From: CAZOJJ01 sp964580105
GTDB taxonomy: Bacteria; Bacteroidota; Rhodothermia; Rhodothermales; Rubricoccaceae
Direction: 5' to 3'
Assembly: GCA_964580105.1 (NCBI GenBank)
Contig: CAZOJJ010000001.1
Location: 185,943-249,942 of the forward strand
DNA length: 64,000 nucleotides
The translations under genes were made by a program, and so were the position numbers. The notes beneath the pieces were generated by a model. That model was not told where the DNA came from. It worked only from the letters and a program-made list of their open reading frames with translations, and ran no database searches. The first letter of the stretch is position 1. Every line of letters starts with the position of its first letter. Shown here one piece after another: positions 1 through 7,998 of the stretch.

Positions 1-92
1 ACCTGCACGGCGTGCCCGCGCGCCTCGGCCGCCTCCACGAGGCGGCGCGTCGAGTAGAGCCCGGCGTTGCGGGAGAGGATGGCGAGGTTCAT
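1..92 (-). CDS. rimK: RimK-type ATP-grasp ligase, N-terminal fragment (runs off the window)
   Basis: Only the first 30 codons are present. The reverse complement from the ATG at 92 reads MNLAILSRNAGLYSTRRLVE followed by AAEARGHAVQ, which is the characteristic N-terminus of RimK, the ATP-grasp enzyme that adds glutamate residues to ribosomal protein S6 or related targets. The gene lies downstream of the retropepsin-like zinc protease in the same direction; that pairing is common for this family and supports the call. The two genes are separated by a tandem repeat with an assembly gap, so the true spacing is unknown. The catalytic ATP-grasp domain is outside the window. Confidence 0.8.
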   Translation of the reverse strand, partial: MNLAILSRNAGLYSTRRLVEAAEARGHAVQ

Positions 93-151
93 CAGGATCG
101 GCGCGGGGCTCCGGACAAGCTGCGCTGCTGCCGGGTCGGATGCAAATGGCT

Positions 152-360
152 ACGGCCAACCGCCCACGGCCAACCGCCCACGGCCAACCGCCCACGGCCA
201 ACCGCCNNNNNNNNNNNNNNNNNNNNNNNNNNNNNNNNNNNNNNNNNNNNNNNNNNNNNNNNNNNNNNNNNNNNNNNNNNNNNNNNNNNNNNNNNNNNNN
301 NNNNNNACGGCCAACCGCCCACGGCCAACCGCCCACGGCCAACCGCCCACGGCCAACCGC
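152..360. repeat. 14-bp minisatellite interrupted by an assembly gap
   Basis: A 14-base unit, acggccaaccgccc, is repeated head to tail about four times on each side of the run of N. On the minus strand the array starts directly at the TAG stop of the zinc protease (361-363) and fills the spacer before rimK. The N run is exactly 100 bases, a placeholder length, so the real copy number is unknown. No ORF across this array is credible, because every frame just reads the repeat. Confidence 0.95.
207..306. other. Assembly gap (100 N)
   Basis: A run of exactly 100 N lies inside the 14-bp tandem repeat. Flanking bases on both sides are the same repeat, so the gap is best explained by collapsed or unresolved repeat copies and not by missing genes. 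Confidence 0.98.
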
Positions 361-864
361 CTACACGTAGAAGTCCTTCGGGCGGGAAAGCGTGCCGAGG
401 CGGTAGGACGCACCGGGATCCACGAGGAGGCGGCCCTCCATCGCCTCGCGGCCGAGGAGCATGGGGAAGCGCATCGTGCGCCGGTCGGTCAGCGTCAGTT
501 CGATGGACCACGCGGGGGCGTCGGTGCGGATGCCGAGGCGGAGGAGGGTGCGCACCACGAGGCGGTGCTCGGCGTGCCCGCTCGACGACGTGACCGTCCG
601 CTCGTCCACGACGGGCGCCTCGCTCACCACCTCGACCTTCCGGTGTTTCCGCATGAACGGCTGTTTCCGCATGAACGGCTGTTTCCGCATGAACGGCTGC
701 ACGCGGAAGCGCGCCCACGGCCGGCCGCCGCGCTCGAAGGCCTCGACGGCCTCGGCGTGGAGCGCCGAGGTCGCCGCGCCGGTGTCCACCTTGCAGCGGA
801 GGGCGAGGAGGCCCAGCTCGGGCAGTGCCACCCACTCGCGCCAGCCGACGACGACGGGCTCCAC
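361..864 (-). CDS. Retropepsin-like ATP-dependent zinc protease family protein (RimB-like)
   Basis: This 167-residue protein has the family signature VGWREWVALPELGL followed by KVDTGAATSALHA (Asp27-Thr-Gly), the aspartyl-protease-like motif of the putative ATP-dependent zinc protease family that accompanies RimK. The likely partner function is cleavage or processing of poly-glutamate tails; this is family knowledge and not visible here. I chose the GTG at 864 because GGAGG lies six bases upstream; an ATG at 897 would add 11 residues and overlap pyrB by 32 bases. Residues 56-73 are three copies of QPFMRK encoded by an 18-bp tandem repeat. Relatives have one short loop here, so this is an in-frame expansion. 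The second half (VVDERTVTSSSGH, MLLGREAM, VDPGASY) is intact. Confidence 0.85.
   Translation of the reverse strand: MEPVVVGWREWVALPELGLLALRCKVDTGAATSALHAEAVEAFERGGRPWARFRVQPFMRKQPFMRKQPFMRKHRKVEVVSEAPVVDERTVTSSSGHAEHRLVVRTLLRLGIRTDAPAWSIELTLTDRRTMRFPMLLGREAMEGRLLVDPGASYRLGTLSRPKDFYV
646..699 (-). repeat. Three tandem copies of an 18-bp unit inside a coding region
   Basis: The unit tttccgcatgaacggctg occurs three times without mismatch and encodes QPFMRK on the minus strand. It is in frame and does not break the protease gene. Confidence 0.97.
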
Positions 865-865
865 C

Positions 866-1852
866 TCAGTCCTCCTCGGCGGCCCCGCCGCCGGCAAGCA
901 GCAGCAGCACGGCCATCCGCACGGCCACGCCGTTGGTGACCTGGTCGAGGATCACCGCCCGCTCGTGGTCCACGACCTCGCTGGCGAGTTCGACGCCCCG
1001 GTTGACCGGGCCGGGGTGCATCACGCGGAGGCCGGGGTAGCGGTCGAGGTGCTCCATCCGGATGCCGAAGCGGTCGTGGTACTCGCGGAGGCTCGGGAAG
1101 AGGCCGCCGCCCTGCCGCTCGAGCTGGATGCGGAGGGCCATCGCCACGTCGCACCCGTCGAGGGCCTCGTCGAGGCGGTCGGTGACGCGGACGCCCAGGC
1201 CCTCGATCCCGACGGGCATCATCGTGCGCGGGCCGCAGAGGGTGACCTCGGCGCCGAGCGCGTTCAGCCCGTAGATGTTGGAGCGGGCCACGCGGCTGTG
1301 CGCGATGTCGCCGAGGATGGAAACGCGGAGGCCGGCGAAGTCGAAGGCGGCGAGATTCGGGTGCGCCGGCAGGTCCAGCTCCGCCATCGTCATCATGTCG
1401 AGCAGCGCCTGCGTCGGGTGCTCGTGGGCGCCGTCGCCCGCGTTGATGACGGCGCCGCGGATGCACCGCGTGAGGAAGTGCGCCGCGCCGGGCGAGGCGT
1501 GGCGAATGACGACCACGTCGGTCTTCATCGCCTCGATGTTGCGGGCGGTGTCCTTCAGCGTCTCCCCCTTCGACACCGAGGAGCCCGAGGCCGAGAAGTT
1601 GACGACGTCGGCCGAGAGCCGCTTCTCGGCCAGCTCGAACGAGATGCGCGTGCGCGTGCTCGACTCGAAGAAGAGGTTGACGACGGTGACGCCGCGCAGG
1701 CTGGGCACCCGCTTGATGGGCCGCTCCAGGATGGCCCGCATCTCGCGGGCCGTGCGGAGGATGAGGCGGACCTCCTCGGCGTCGTAGTCGGCCAGGCCGA
1801 GAAGGTGGCGATGGCGAAGGGCGGGGGGGGACGGCTCGGGCATATCGGTCAC
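866..1852 (-). CDS. pyrB: Aspartate carbamoyltransferase catalytic chain
   Basis: PyrB condenses carbamoyl phosphate with L-aspartate, the committed step of de novo pyrimidine synthesis in the cytoplasm. The 328-residue length fits. The carbamoyl-phosphate site FFESSTRTR is at residues 61-69, HPTQ at about 145-148, and the aspartate-side HPGPVNRG motif is near the C-terminus. The gene follows pyrR by one base and its end abuts the zinc protease, so all are probably one transcript. Two starts are possible, the GTG at 1852 just after the pyrR stop or the ATG at 1843; only three residues differ. No pyrI regulatory-chain gene is adjacent. Confidence 0.96.
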   Translation of the reverse strand: MTDMPEPSPPALRHRHLLGLADYDAEEVRLILRTAREMRAILERPIKRVPSLRGVTVVNLFFESSTRTRISFELAEKRLSADVVNFSASGSSVSKGETLKDTARNIEAMKTDVVVIRHASPGAAHFLTRCIRGAVINAGDGAHEHPTQALLDMMTMAELDLPAHPNLAAFDFAGLRVSILGDIAHSRVARSNIYGLNALGAEVTLCGPRTMMPVGIEGLGVRVTDRLDEALDGCDVAMALRIQLERQGGGLFPSLREYHDRFGIRMEHLDRYPGLRVMHPGPVNRGVELASEVVDHERAVILDQVTNGVAVRMAVLLLLAGGGAAEED

Positions 1853-1853
1853 G

Positions 1854-2465
1854 TCATTCCGCGCTCCGCGCGCCCCGCCCCGCGTTCGGGGTCACCAGGT
1901 AGACCGCGTCCTCGCCGTCGTTCTCGCGCAGGCGGACGCGGACCTCCTCGCCGGGCGCCGTCGGCACCGTCCGCCCCACGAAATCCGGTGCGACGGGCAG
2001 TTCGCGCAGGCCCCGGTCGATGAAGGCCAGGAAGCGGACCGAGGCGGGCCGGCCGAGGTCCATCAGCGCGTCGAGCGCGGCGCGCGTCGAGCGGCCGGTG
2101 TAGACGACGTCGTCCACGAGGACGAGGCGGCGGTCGTACACGTCGAACGGGATGTCAGTGGGCTGCACGGCGAGGTGGCGGCGGAGCGCCTGCCCGCCGG
2201 GCTGGCGGAAGTCGTCGCGGTAGAGCGTGGCGTCGAGCACGCCGAAGGGGAGGCGGACGCCCTCGGTGGCCTCGATCCGGTCACGCAGCCGCCGCGCGAG
2301 GTGCACCCCCCGCGTCTGCATGCCGACGAGCGCGAGCCGCTCGGCCGGCTCGGCCTCGTCGTCGAGGTGCTCGACGATCTGTCGGGCGAGGCGGTCGAGG
2401 GTGCGGCCGATGTCGGCCGCGTCCATCAGCCGCGCCTTGACGGTGTCGGTGGCGGGGAGAGACAT
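1854..2465 (-). CDS. pyrR: PyrR bifunctional regulator / uracil phosphoribosyltransferase
   Basis: The 203-residue protein has the PRPP-binding signature LVLVDDVVYTGRST at about 114-127 and the family N-terminus (MDAADIGRTLDRLARQIVEH). PyrR binds pyr mRNA in response to UMP/PRPP in many bacteria and can have weak uracil phosphoribosyltransferase activity. It heads the pyrR-pyrB-protease-rimK set. I start at the ATG at 2465: the open frame continues 14 codons upstream, but that extension is read from a spacer inverted repeat and is not protein-like. The C-terminal tail (after RENDGEDAVYLVTPN) is slightly longer than in typical family members. I could not identify a PyrR-binding leader upstream. 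Confidence 0.93.
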   Translation of the reverse strand: MSLPATDTVKARLMDAADIGRTLDRLARQIVEHLDDEAEPAERLALVGMQTRGVHLARRLRDRIEATEGVRLPFGVLDATLYRDDFRQPGGQALRRHLAVQPTDIPFDVYDRRLVLVDDVVYTGRSTRAALDALMDLGRPASVRFLAFIDRGLRELPVAPDFVGRTVPTAPGEEVRVRLRENDGEDAVYLVTPNAGRGARSAE

Positions 2466-2470
2466 GGCAG

Positions 2471-2550
2471 GAAGGTAGAAGTGAGAAGTACGAAGTGCGA
2501 AGGGCACCGCCCGCCCTTTCTCACTTCTTACTTTTCCCTTCGCACTCCGC
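2471..2550. repeat. Spacer inverted repeat (GAAGTGAGAAG-type)
   Basis: The left arm, with words such as GAAGTGAGAAGTACGAAGTG, is mirrored by a right arm that, in reverse complement, reads AAGTAAGAAGTGAGAAAGGG. The arms pair imperfectly around a GC-rich loop (accgcccg). The element fills almost the whole spacer between two minus-strand genes. It may act as a transcript-end hairpin for the upstream membrane gene. Confidence 0.75.
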
Positions 2551-2552
2551 CC

Positions 2553-3080
2553 CTATCCTACCCAGCGGGGCACGGCGACCATCAGCGCCCAGACGGGGAA
2601 GGCCGCCGCGTAGATCAGCCCGGCGACGAGCGGCGTGTGCTCCAGCAGCCCGGCCATCGCGAGGAGGTTGTGCCAGTCGTGCGCCTCCGGGCCGAGGCCG
2701 CCGAGGAGCGGCATGGCGCGGGCCTGGGCGTCGGCGGCGTAGGCGGCCACGTCGAGGAAGTTCTGCCCGAGCCAGAGGAGGCTCACCTGGAGGCCGAGAG
2801 CCTGGTCGTTCGAGAGGGAGTACCACGCGAACAGGCACGGAAAGAGCACCTGGAGGAGCGAGCCGCCCAGGAACATCATGAACTCGCCGAAGAAGCGGAA
2901 GAAGAAGTGGCCGGCCTCGTGGGGCAGCAGGTTCAGGCTGTGCGTGAGAAACCACAGGCTGCCCGTCCACCCGCCCGTGCCGTAGGGCACGACGACGAAG
3001 TAGACGCAGAGCGGGACGAGGACGAGGGCCGGGGCGTACGGCTTCAGGCGCTCGCGCTGGAGGGCGGTGAGGGTGATCAT
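2553..3080 (-). CDS. Integral membrane protein with HEAGH zinc-peptidase motif (M50-like)
   Basis: The protein has 175 residues and four or five hydrophobic segments (about 15-32, 62-85, 98-112 and 150-170). HEAGH at 54-58 lies at the edge of a membrane segment, and LGGSLLQVLFP at 71-81 follows. This layout resembles small M50/site-2-protease-like membrane proteins, in which the two His and the Glu bind zinc. A second ligand Asp is less clear; candidates are in DWHN near 135-138. Substrate and role cannot be told. The gene is divergent from the DUF58 gene with 132 bases between starts. An alternative is a non-catalytic membrane protein that only keeps the motif. Confidence 0.7.
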   Translation of the reverse strand: MITLTALQRERLKPYAPALVLVPLCVYFVVVPYGTGGWTGSLWFLTHSLNLLPHEAGHFFFRFFGEFMMFLGGSLLQVLFPCLFAWYSLSNDQALGLQVSLLWLGQNFLDVAAYAADAQARAMPLLGGLGPEAHDWHNLLAMAGLLEHTPLVAGLIYAAAFPVWALMVAVPRWVG

Positions 3081-3134
3081 TACGGCCTCGGTATCGGCCC
3101 CGAGGCGGGCGGGGTCAAGCGGTGCCGGGGCGGC

Positions 3135-3142
3135 TACCTTGG
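3135..3142 (+). promoter_or_regulatory. Candidate -10/-7 promoter element TACCTTGG
   Basis: TACCTTGG lies 78 bases before the DUF58 ATG and matches the TAnCTT word that recurs upstream of many genes here. No clear -35 partner is seen. Confidence 0.35.
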
Positions 3143-3212
3143 CCAAGCCGCCGGGCGCCGCACAACGAATGCACGTCGGCGGCGTTACCGCTCCGCCCCT
3201 TCCCCCGACTTC

Positions 3213-4151
3213 ATGCCCGCCCCGACCGCGCCCCGCCTGCTCGACCCCGAGGCCCTCTCGCGCCTCGACTCGATGGAGCTCCGCGCCCGCCTCATCGTCG
3301 AGGGCTTCATCACCGGCCTGCACAAGAGCCCCTACCACGGCTTCTCGGTCGAGTTCGCCGAGCACCGGCCCTACAACGCGGGCGACGAGCTCCGGCACGT
3401 GGACTGGAAGGTCTACGCCAAGAGCGACCGCTACTACGTCAAGCAGTACGAGGAGGAGACCAACCTCCGCCACTACGTCGTCCTCGACACGAGCGCCTCG
3501 ATGCGCTACCGGGGCGAGGCGCCGGTGACCAAGCTCCAGTACGGCGCTACCCTCGCCGCCGCACTCCACTACCTGATGGCCCGCCAGCGTGACGCCACCG
3601 GCCTCATCGCCTTCGACGAGCGCGTCCACACGCTCCTGCCGCCGAAGAGCACGGGCGGCCATCTCCGCGGCCTCCTCGGCACGCTCGACGGGCTGGCCAA
3701 CGCGGAGCCGAAGAAGGGTGAGGCGCCGAAGACGGCCGCCGCCGCCGCCCTCCACGAGGTCGCCGAGCGCATCCCCCGCCGCGCGCTCGTCGTCGTCGTG
3801 ACCGATCTGTTCGAGAACGTCGCCGCGCACGACGAGCTGCTCAAGGCGCTCCGCCACCTCCGCTACCGCGGCCACGAGGTGCTCGTCTTCCACGTGCTCG
3901 ACGCGGCCACCGAGCGCCGCTTTCAGTTCCAGGACGTGCCCTACGTCTTCCGCGACCTCGAGACGGGTGAGGAGGTCACGCTCCAGCCCGCCCAGCTCCG
4001 CCAGAGCTACACCGAGGCCGTCGCCGCCTTCTCCGAGGCCTTCCGCCGCCGCTGCCGCGAGATGCACGTGGACCTCGTCGAGCTCGACACGGCGCGGCCC
4101 TACGACGACGCCCTCCTCGCCTACCTCAACAAACGCCGACGGCTCTTCTGA
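3213..4151 (+). CDS. DUF58 domain protein with vWA-like fold
   Basis: The 312-residue protein carries the DUF58 core GDELRHVDWKVYAKSDRYYVK at about 57-77, then the vWA-type metal site LDTSASM at 91-97, and LVVVVTDLFEN further on. DUF58 proteins usually work with a MoxR-type AAA+ ATPase and other vWA proteins in assembly or stress systems, but no MoxR gene is beside it here. There is no signal peptide or membrane segment, so the protein is probably cytoplasmic. The start at 3213 was chosen because conservation begins right after it (LDPEALSRLDSMELRARLIVEG). The open frame extends far upstream only because of GC bias. Confidence 0.88.
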   Translation: MPAPTAPRLLDPEALSRLDSMELRARLIVEGFITGLHKSPYHGFSVEFAEHRPYNAGDELRHVDWKVYAKSDRYYVKQYEEETNLRHYVVLDTSASMRYRGEAPVTKLQYGATLAAALHYLMARQRDATGLIAFDERVHTLLPPKSTGGHLRGLLGTLDGLANAEPKKGEAPKTAAAAALHEVAERIPRRALVVVVTDLFENVAAHDELLKALRHLRYRGHEVLVFHVLDAATERRFQFQDVPYVFRDLETGEEVTLQPAQLRQSYTEAVAAFSEAFRRRCREMHVDLVELDTARPYDDALLAYLNKRRRLF

Positions 4152-4190
4152 GTGCGGAGTTCGGAATGCGGCATGCCGAAGAAGCAGGGC

Positions 4191-4198
4191 TACCTTCC
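4191..4198 (+). promoter_or_regulatory. Candidate -10/-7 promoter element TACCTTCC
   Basis: This copy of the TAnCTT word lies 38 bases before the M20 amidohydrolase ATG, inside a spacer that also has GTGCGGA (4152-4158) mirrored by TCCGCAC (4200-4206). Confidence 0.4.
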
Positions 4199-4228
4199 TT
4201 CCGCACGCCGCCTTACGTAGCCCGAACC

Positions 4229-5419
4229 ATGCTCGACCGCATCCGCGCCCTCGCCGACGAGGTCTTCCCCGAGGTCGTCCGCCTCCGCCGCGCGCTCCAT
4301 CGCCGCCCCGAGCTGGCCTTCGAGGAGCACGAGACGGCCGCGCTCGTCGCCGAGACGCTGCGCGGGATCGGGATCGAGCCGCGGACGGGCGTGGCGAAGA
4401 CCGGCGTCGTCGCCCACGTCGAGGGGCAACAACCCGGCCCCGTCCTCGCCCTCCGGGCGGACATGGACGCGCTGCCCATCCAGGAAGCCAACGATTTCGA
4501 CTTCCGCAGCGAGGTCGCCGGGACGATGCACGCCTGCGGGCACGACGCCCACACCGCCTCGCTGCTCGGAACGGCGATGATCCTCCAGCGGATGAAGGAC
4601 GAGTTGGCGGGGAGCGTCCGCCTCGTCTTCCAGCCGAGCGAGGAGAAGCTGCCCGGCGGGGCGAAGGTGATGATCGAGGAGGGCGTCCTCGGCGCGATGG
4701 ACGGCCACGCCGCGCCTGCGCGCATCCTCGGCCAGCATGTCTTCCCCCAGCTCCCGGCCGGCACCCTCGGCGTGCGTGGCGGCCCCTTCATGGCCTCGGC
4801 CGACGAGCTCTACCTGACGATCCGAGGGAAGGGCGGCCACGCCGCCGCGCCGCACCTCCTCGTGGACCCCGTGCTCGTGCAGGCCCACGTGCTCGTCGCC
4901 CTCCAGGCGGTGATTTCGCGGAGCCGCCCGGCGGGCCAGCCCGCCATCCTCTCCTTCGGCCGCGTCGAGGCCGACGGGGCCACGAACGTGGTCCCGGACG
5001 AGGTCCGCCTCGTCGGCACCTTCCGGGCGATGGACGAGGCCTGGCGGTTCCAGGCGCACGACCTCATCCGCCGCACGGCCGAGCACACCGCGCAGGCCTT
5101 CGGCGCGACGTGCGAGGTCGTGGTGGACGTAGGCTACCCCGCCCTCGCCAACGACGAAGCCACCGCCGCGTTCGTCCGAACCGTCGCCGCCGAGTACGTG
5201 GGCGAGGGGCGGGTGGTGGACCTCCCGATGTGGTACGCCAGCGAGGACTTCGCGTGGTACACGCAGCGGATCCCGGGCGCGTTCTACGTCCTCGGCGCGG
5301 GCAACGAGGCGGCCGGCATCACGCACGGGCTCCACACGCCGCGCTTCACGGTGGACGAGGAGGCGCTCCGCCTGGGGCCGGGGTTCATGGCTTACCTCGC
5401 GCTCCGGCGGAACGCCTGA
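4229..5419 (+). CDS. M20D-family amidohydrolase (N-acyl-amino-acid / hippurate hydrolase type)
   Basis: The 396-residue length is normal for M20D metallopeptidases, which remove acyl groups from amino acids or related amides with a metal pair. Metal-site motifs are visible: LRADMDALP at about 75-83, HACGHDAHTASLLG at 101-114 (Cys103, His105) and EEKLPGGAKVMIEEG. WYASEDFAWY and the C-terminal ITHGLHTPRF are also typical. No signal peptide is seen, so a cytoplasmic site is likely. I start at MLDRIRALADEV; 21 extra codons upstream come from a repetitive spacer. The stop TGA shares its last base with the ATG of the next gene, so the two are probably co-translated. Confidence 0.92.
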   Translation: MLDRIRALADEVFPEVVRLRRALHRRPELAFEEHETAALVAETLRGIGIEPRTGVAKTGVVAHVEGQQPGPVLALRADMDALPIQEANDFDFRSEVAGTMHACGHDAHTASLLGTAMILQRMKDELAGSVRLVFQPSEEKLPGGAKVMIEEGVLGAMDGHAAPARILGQHVFPQLPAGTLGVRGGPFMASADELYLTIRGKGGHAAAPHLLVDPVLVQAHVLVALQAVISRSRPAGQPAILSFGRVEADGATNVVPDEVRLVGTFRAMDEAWRFQAHDLIRRTAEHTAQAFGATCEVVVDVGYPALANDEATAAFVRTVAAEYVGEGRVVDLPMWYASEDFAWYTQRIPGAFYVLGAGNEAAGITHGLHTPRFTVDEEALRLGPGFMAYLALRRNA

Positions 5420-6240
5420 TGGATCACGCTTTGATTCCATCTGCCGTTCGGATCGAGGTCCAGCACCGCCTCGACGCCATCGAGGCCGAGGAAAACGTCC
5501 GCGTGTTCTATGCGTGCGAGTCGGGCAGCCGCGCGTGGGGCTTCGCCTCGCAGGACTCCGACTTCGACGTGCGCTTTCTCTACGCGCACCCGCCTTCGTG
5601 GTACCTCTCCATTCAGGTGGAGCGCAAGCGCGACGTCATCGAACGCCCCATCTCGGACGAACTGGACGTGAGCGGATGGGACCTCCGCAAGGCGCTTCAG
5701 CTCTTCCGGAAGTCGAACCCGCCCCTGCTGGAGTGGCTCCGCTCGCCGCTCGTCTACCGGGAGAAGACCGACGTGACCGCTCAGTTCCGAGGTCTCGTCG
5801 CCACGCACTTCTCGGCGAGGGCATCGGCGCACCACTACTTCCACATGGCGCGGAGCAACTTTCGCGACTACCTGCGGGGCGAGGAGGTCTGGCGAAAGAA
5901 GTATTTCTACGTACTCCGTCCCCTCCTCGCCGTTCGCTGGATCGATGCCGGGCTGGGACCCGTCCCGATGGAGTTCGAGACGGTCGTGGACCGCCTCGTC
6001 GAGCCGGGGCCGCTACGCGAGGCCATCGAGACGCTGCTCGTGGAGAAACGGAATGGGGCGGAGTTGGATCGTGGACCGCGCATTCCGCCCATCAGCGACT
6101 TCATCGAGGTCGAGATGGAGCGGCTGGAGCCTCGCCTCGGTTCGCTTCCCGCACCGAAAACCGAAGCGGCGACGCTCGACCGCTTCTTCCGCCAGGCGCT
6201 CGCGACACTCTGGCCGGGAACCCCCGTGCCCCTCGACTGA
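5419..6240 (+). CDS. RlaP-like nucleotidyltransferase (DNA polymerase beta superfamily)
   Basis: The 273-residue protein has the nucleotidyltransferase signature ESGSRAWGFASQDSDFDVRF at 34-53, with GSRAW and the paired acidic residues of DSDFDVRF as the catalytic metal site. The arrangement matches the RlaP family (COG3541), which is linked to RNA repair in some bacteria but is unassigned in most. The helical second half (HYFHMARSNFRDYLRGEEVWRKKYFYVLRPLLAVRWI) is also family-like. Its start overlaps the stop of the M20 gene by one base (TGATG). No RNA ligase or Rtc gene is nearby, so an RNA-repair role here is not supported by context. Confidence 0.87.
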   Translation: MDHALIPSAVRIEVQHRLDAIEAEENVRVFYACESGSRAWGFASQDSDFDVRFLYAHPPSWYLSIQVERKRDVIERPISDELDVSGWDLRKALQLFRKSNPPLLEWLRSPLVYREKTDVTAQFRGLVATHFSARASAHHYFHMARSNFRDYLRGEEVWRKKYFYVLRPLLAVRWIDAGLGPVPMEFETVVDRLVEPGPLREAIETLLVEKRNGAELDRGPRIPPISDFIEVEMERLEPRLGSLPAPKTEAATLDRFFRQALATLWPGTPVPLD

Positions 6241-6260
6241 CCACAGCCTCCACACCACGG

Positions 6261-6297
6261 GGCGGGGCCGCCCGGCTGACGAGCGGCCGGCCCCGCC
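6261..6297. terminator. Hairpin between convergent genes
   Basis: GGCGGGGCCG pairs perfectly with CGGCCCCGCC across a 17-base loop, between two converging stop codons. There is no T tract, so it could serve as a bidirectional terminator or only as a stabilising hairpin. Confidence 0.6.
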
Positions 6298-6315
6298 TCG
6301 GAAGCACGCCGGAGG

Positions 6316-7827
6316 CTACCGCGCGAGCGTCACGCGGCGGCTGGCCGTCGTGTGCTCGCCGCGTGCGCGGACGACGTAGACCCCGCTCGGCAGCGCACCC
6401 GCCTCGAACCGGAGCGTGTGCGTGCCCGCCGCCAGCCGCCCGTCGTGCAGCGTCGCCACGCGGCGGCCGAGCACGTCGAACGCCTCGACCGTCACGCGCT
6501 GGGGCACGTCGAGCGACAGCGAGAACGCGGTCTGCGGGTTGAACGGGTTCGGGTACGCCTCGGAGAGCGCAAAGGCGGCCGGGACCTCGGCGCCGGGCTC
6601 GGTGGCCGTGAAGAGCGGGAAGAGGTCGTGCGTGGGCCACGTCGTCGTCGCGGTCGCCGCGTTCCACAGCGCGACGTCGAGGTTGTTCAGGAAGTTGTTC
6701 TCCGGCTCGGGCCGCGTGTTGGCCAGCGCGACGTAGGAGAGGTTCTGATACTGGGTGCGGATGAGGTAGGTGCGCGTGCCGGGCAGCGAGCCGTCGTGCC
6801 ACCAGTTGTTGAACGTGTTGACGAGCCAGCCGAGACCGTACCAGTAGGAGGTTCCGCTCCAGTCGGGCAGGCTGGGCCGCGCCGTCATGGTCTGGATGGT
6901 CGAGGAAGCGAGCACGTCCGGCCGCCCCGGCCGTCCGTCAACGGCCTCCATGAAGCGAAGGAGGTCCGGCGCCGAGACCACCCATCCCCCGTGCGCGTCC
7001 ATCGCCTCGACGTAGAAGCCGCCGTAGGGCCACGGAACCGTGTTGTGCGGCGGGAAGACGCTCGGCGTCGTAGCGCCGTTGTACTCGTAGTAGCGGACCT
7101 CGCCGGGGAGGCGATCCCCGAGCAGGCTCCCGCCCACGGCGAGGCTCGTCATACCCGTTTCGTCGAGCACGCTCAGCACGTAGTCCTCGTACGCCTGCCC
7201 GCTGACCCGCTCGACGATCCGCCCGAGGACGGCGTAGCCGAAGTTGGAATACGAATACCGCGTGCCGGGGTCGAAGTCGAGCGGCCGGCCGCGCATGTAG
7301 CGGATGACGGTCTCGGCGTCGGCCGGAGGCGCAACGCCCATCTCGGCGGCGATGTGGACGACGTCGAACATCGGGTCGTAGCCCGTCCCGTCGCGGTCCC
7401 AGCCGCCGGAGTGCTGGAGGAGGTCGCGGATGGTGATCTGGCTCAGGCGCGGGTCCTCGGCCTGTCCGTCGGGAGCCGGCAGGTCGGGCAGCAGCGCGAA
7501 GGCGGGGTCGTCGAGGCCGAGGAGGCCGTCCTCGACGAGCTTCATCACGGCCACCGCCGTAATCGGCTTCGAGATCGAGGCGATGCGGAAGCGGGCGTCC
7601 GGCGCCACGGGCGTGTTCGCCTCGACGTCGGCGAGGCCGAAGCCGCGCGCGTAGACGAGGCGGCCGTCCTTCGCCACGGCGACGGCCATGCCGGGGATGT
7701 CGTACTGGTCCATGATCCCGGCGATGGCGGCGTCGTAGTGGGCCATCTCGGGGACGTCCGGCCCGGTCTGGGCGCGGGGCACCACGGCGAAGACGCCCAG
7801 CAGGAGGGGGAGAAACAAGCGAAACAT
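6316..7827 (-). CDS. Secreted serine hydrolase (beta-lactamase/PBP4* fold) with type IX sorting domain
   Basis: The 503-residue protein begins with a signal peptide (MFRLFLPLLLGVFAVVPRAQ). The serine beta-lactamase-like domain covers about 28-390 and has the active-site SxxK as S84-I-S-K87, the Tyr-Ser-Asn motif at 193-195 and an HDGSLPG segment as third motif. Such enzymes can be esterases, D-amino-peptidases or carboxypeptidases; the substrate is not predictable. The last 80 residues start at SEAYPNPFNPQTAF and end in a beta-rich GVYVVRARGEHTTASRRVTL, a type A sorting domain for the type IX secretion system. The product is therefore expected outside the cell or on its surface. No T9SS machinery gene lies in the window. 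Confidence 0.92.
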   Translation of the reverse strand: MFRLFLPLLLGVFAVVPRAQTGPDVPEMAHYDAAIAGIMDQYDIPGMAVAVAKDGRLVYARGFGLADVEANTPVAPDARFRIASISKPITAVAVMKLVEDGLLGLDDPAFALLPDLPAPDGQAEDPRLSQITIRDLLQHSGGWDRDGTGYDPMFDVVHIAAEMGVAPPADAETVIRYMRGRPLDFDPGTRYSYSNFGYAVLGRIVERVSGQAYEDYVLSVLDETGMTSLAVGGSLLGDRLPGEVRYYEYNGATTPSVFPPHNTVPWPYGGFYVEAMDAHGGWVVSAPDLLRFMEAVDGRPGRPDVLASSTIQTMTARPSLPDWSGTSYWYGLGWLVNTFNNWWHDGSLPGTRTYLIRTQYQNLSYVALANTRPEPENNFLNNLDVALWNAATATTTWPTHDLFPLFTATEPGAEVPAAFALSEAYPNPFNPQTAFSLSLDVPQRVTVEAFDVLGRRVATLHDGRLAAGTHTLRFEAGALPSGVYVVRARGEHTTASRRVTLAR

Positions 7828-7998
7828 GTGTCTGCAGAGTTAGGAGTGAGGCTCTTCGAACGCTATCGGCGTCTCCCCGGTGACGGAGCCGCCCGGATAC
7901 CGGCCGTACCGCGAGGCACTGGCGACCCCTGAGGACCGGCGCGGCGCTGCGAGCTCGCCCGCAACGCCGCGCCCGAACGACGAAGGGAAGTCAGGCGT

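Noticed and set aside
2466..2507. Upstream extension of PyrR (14 residues)
   Set aside because: The extension is read from the spacer inverted repeat, and the conserved N-terminus begins at the ATG at 2465.
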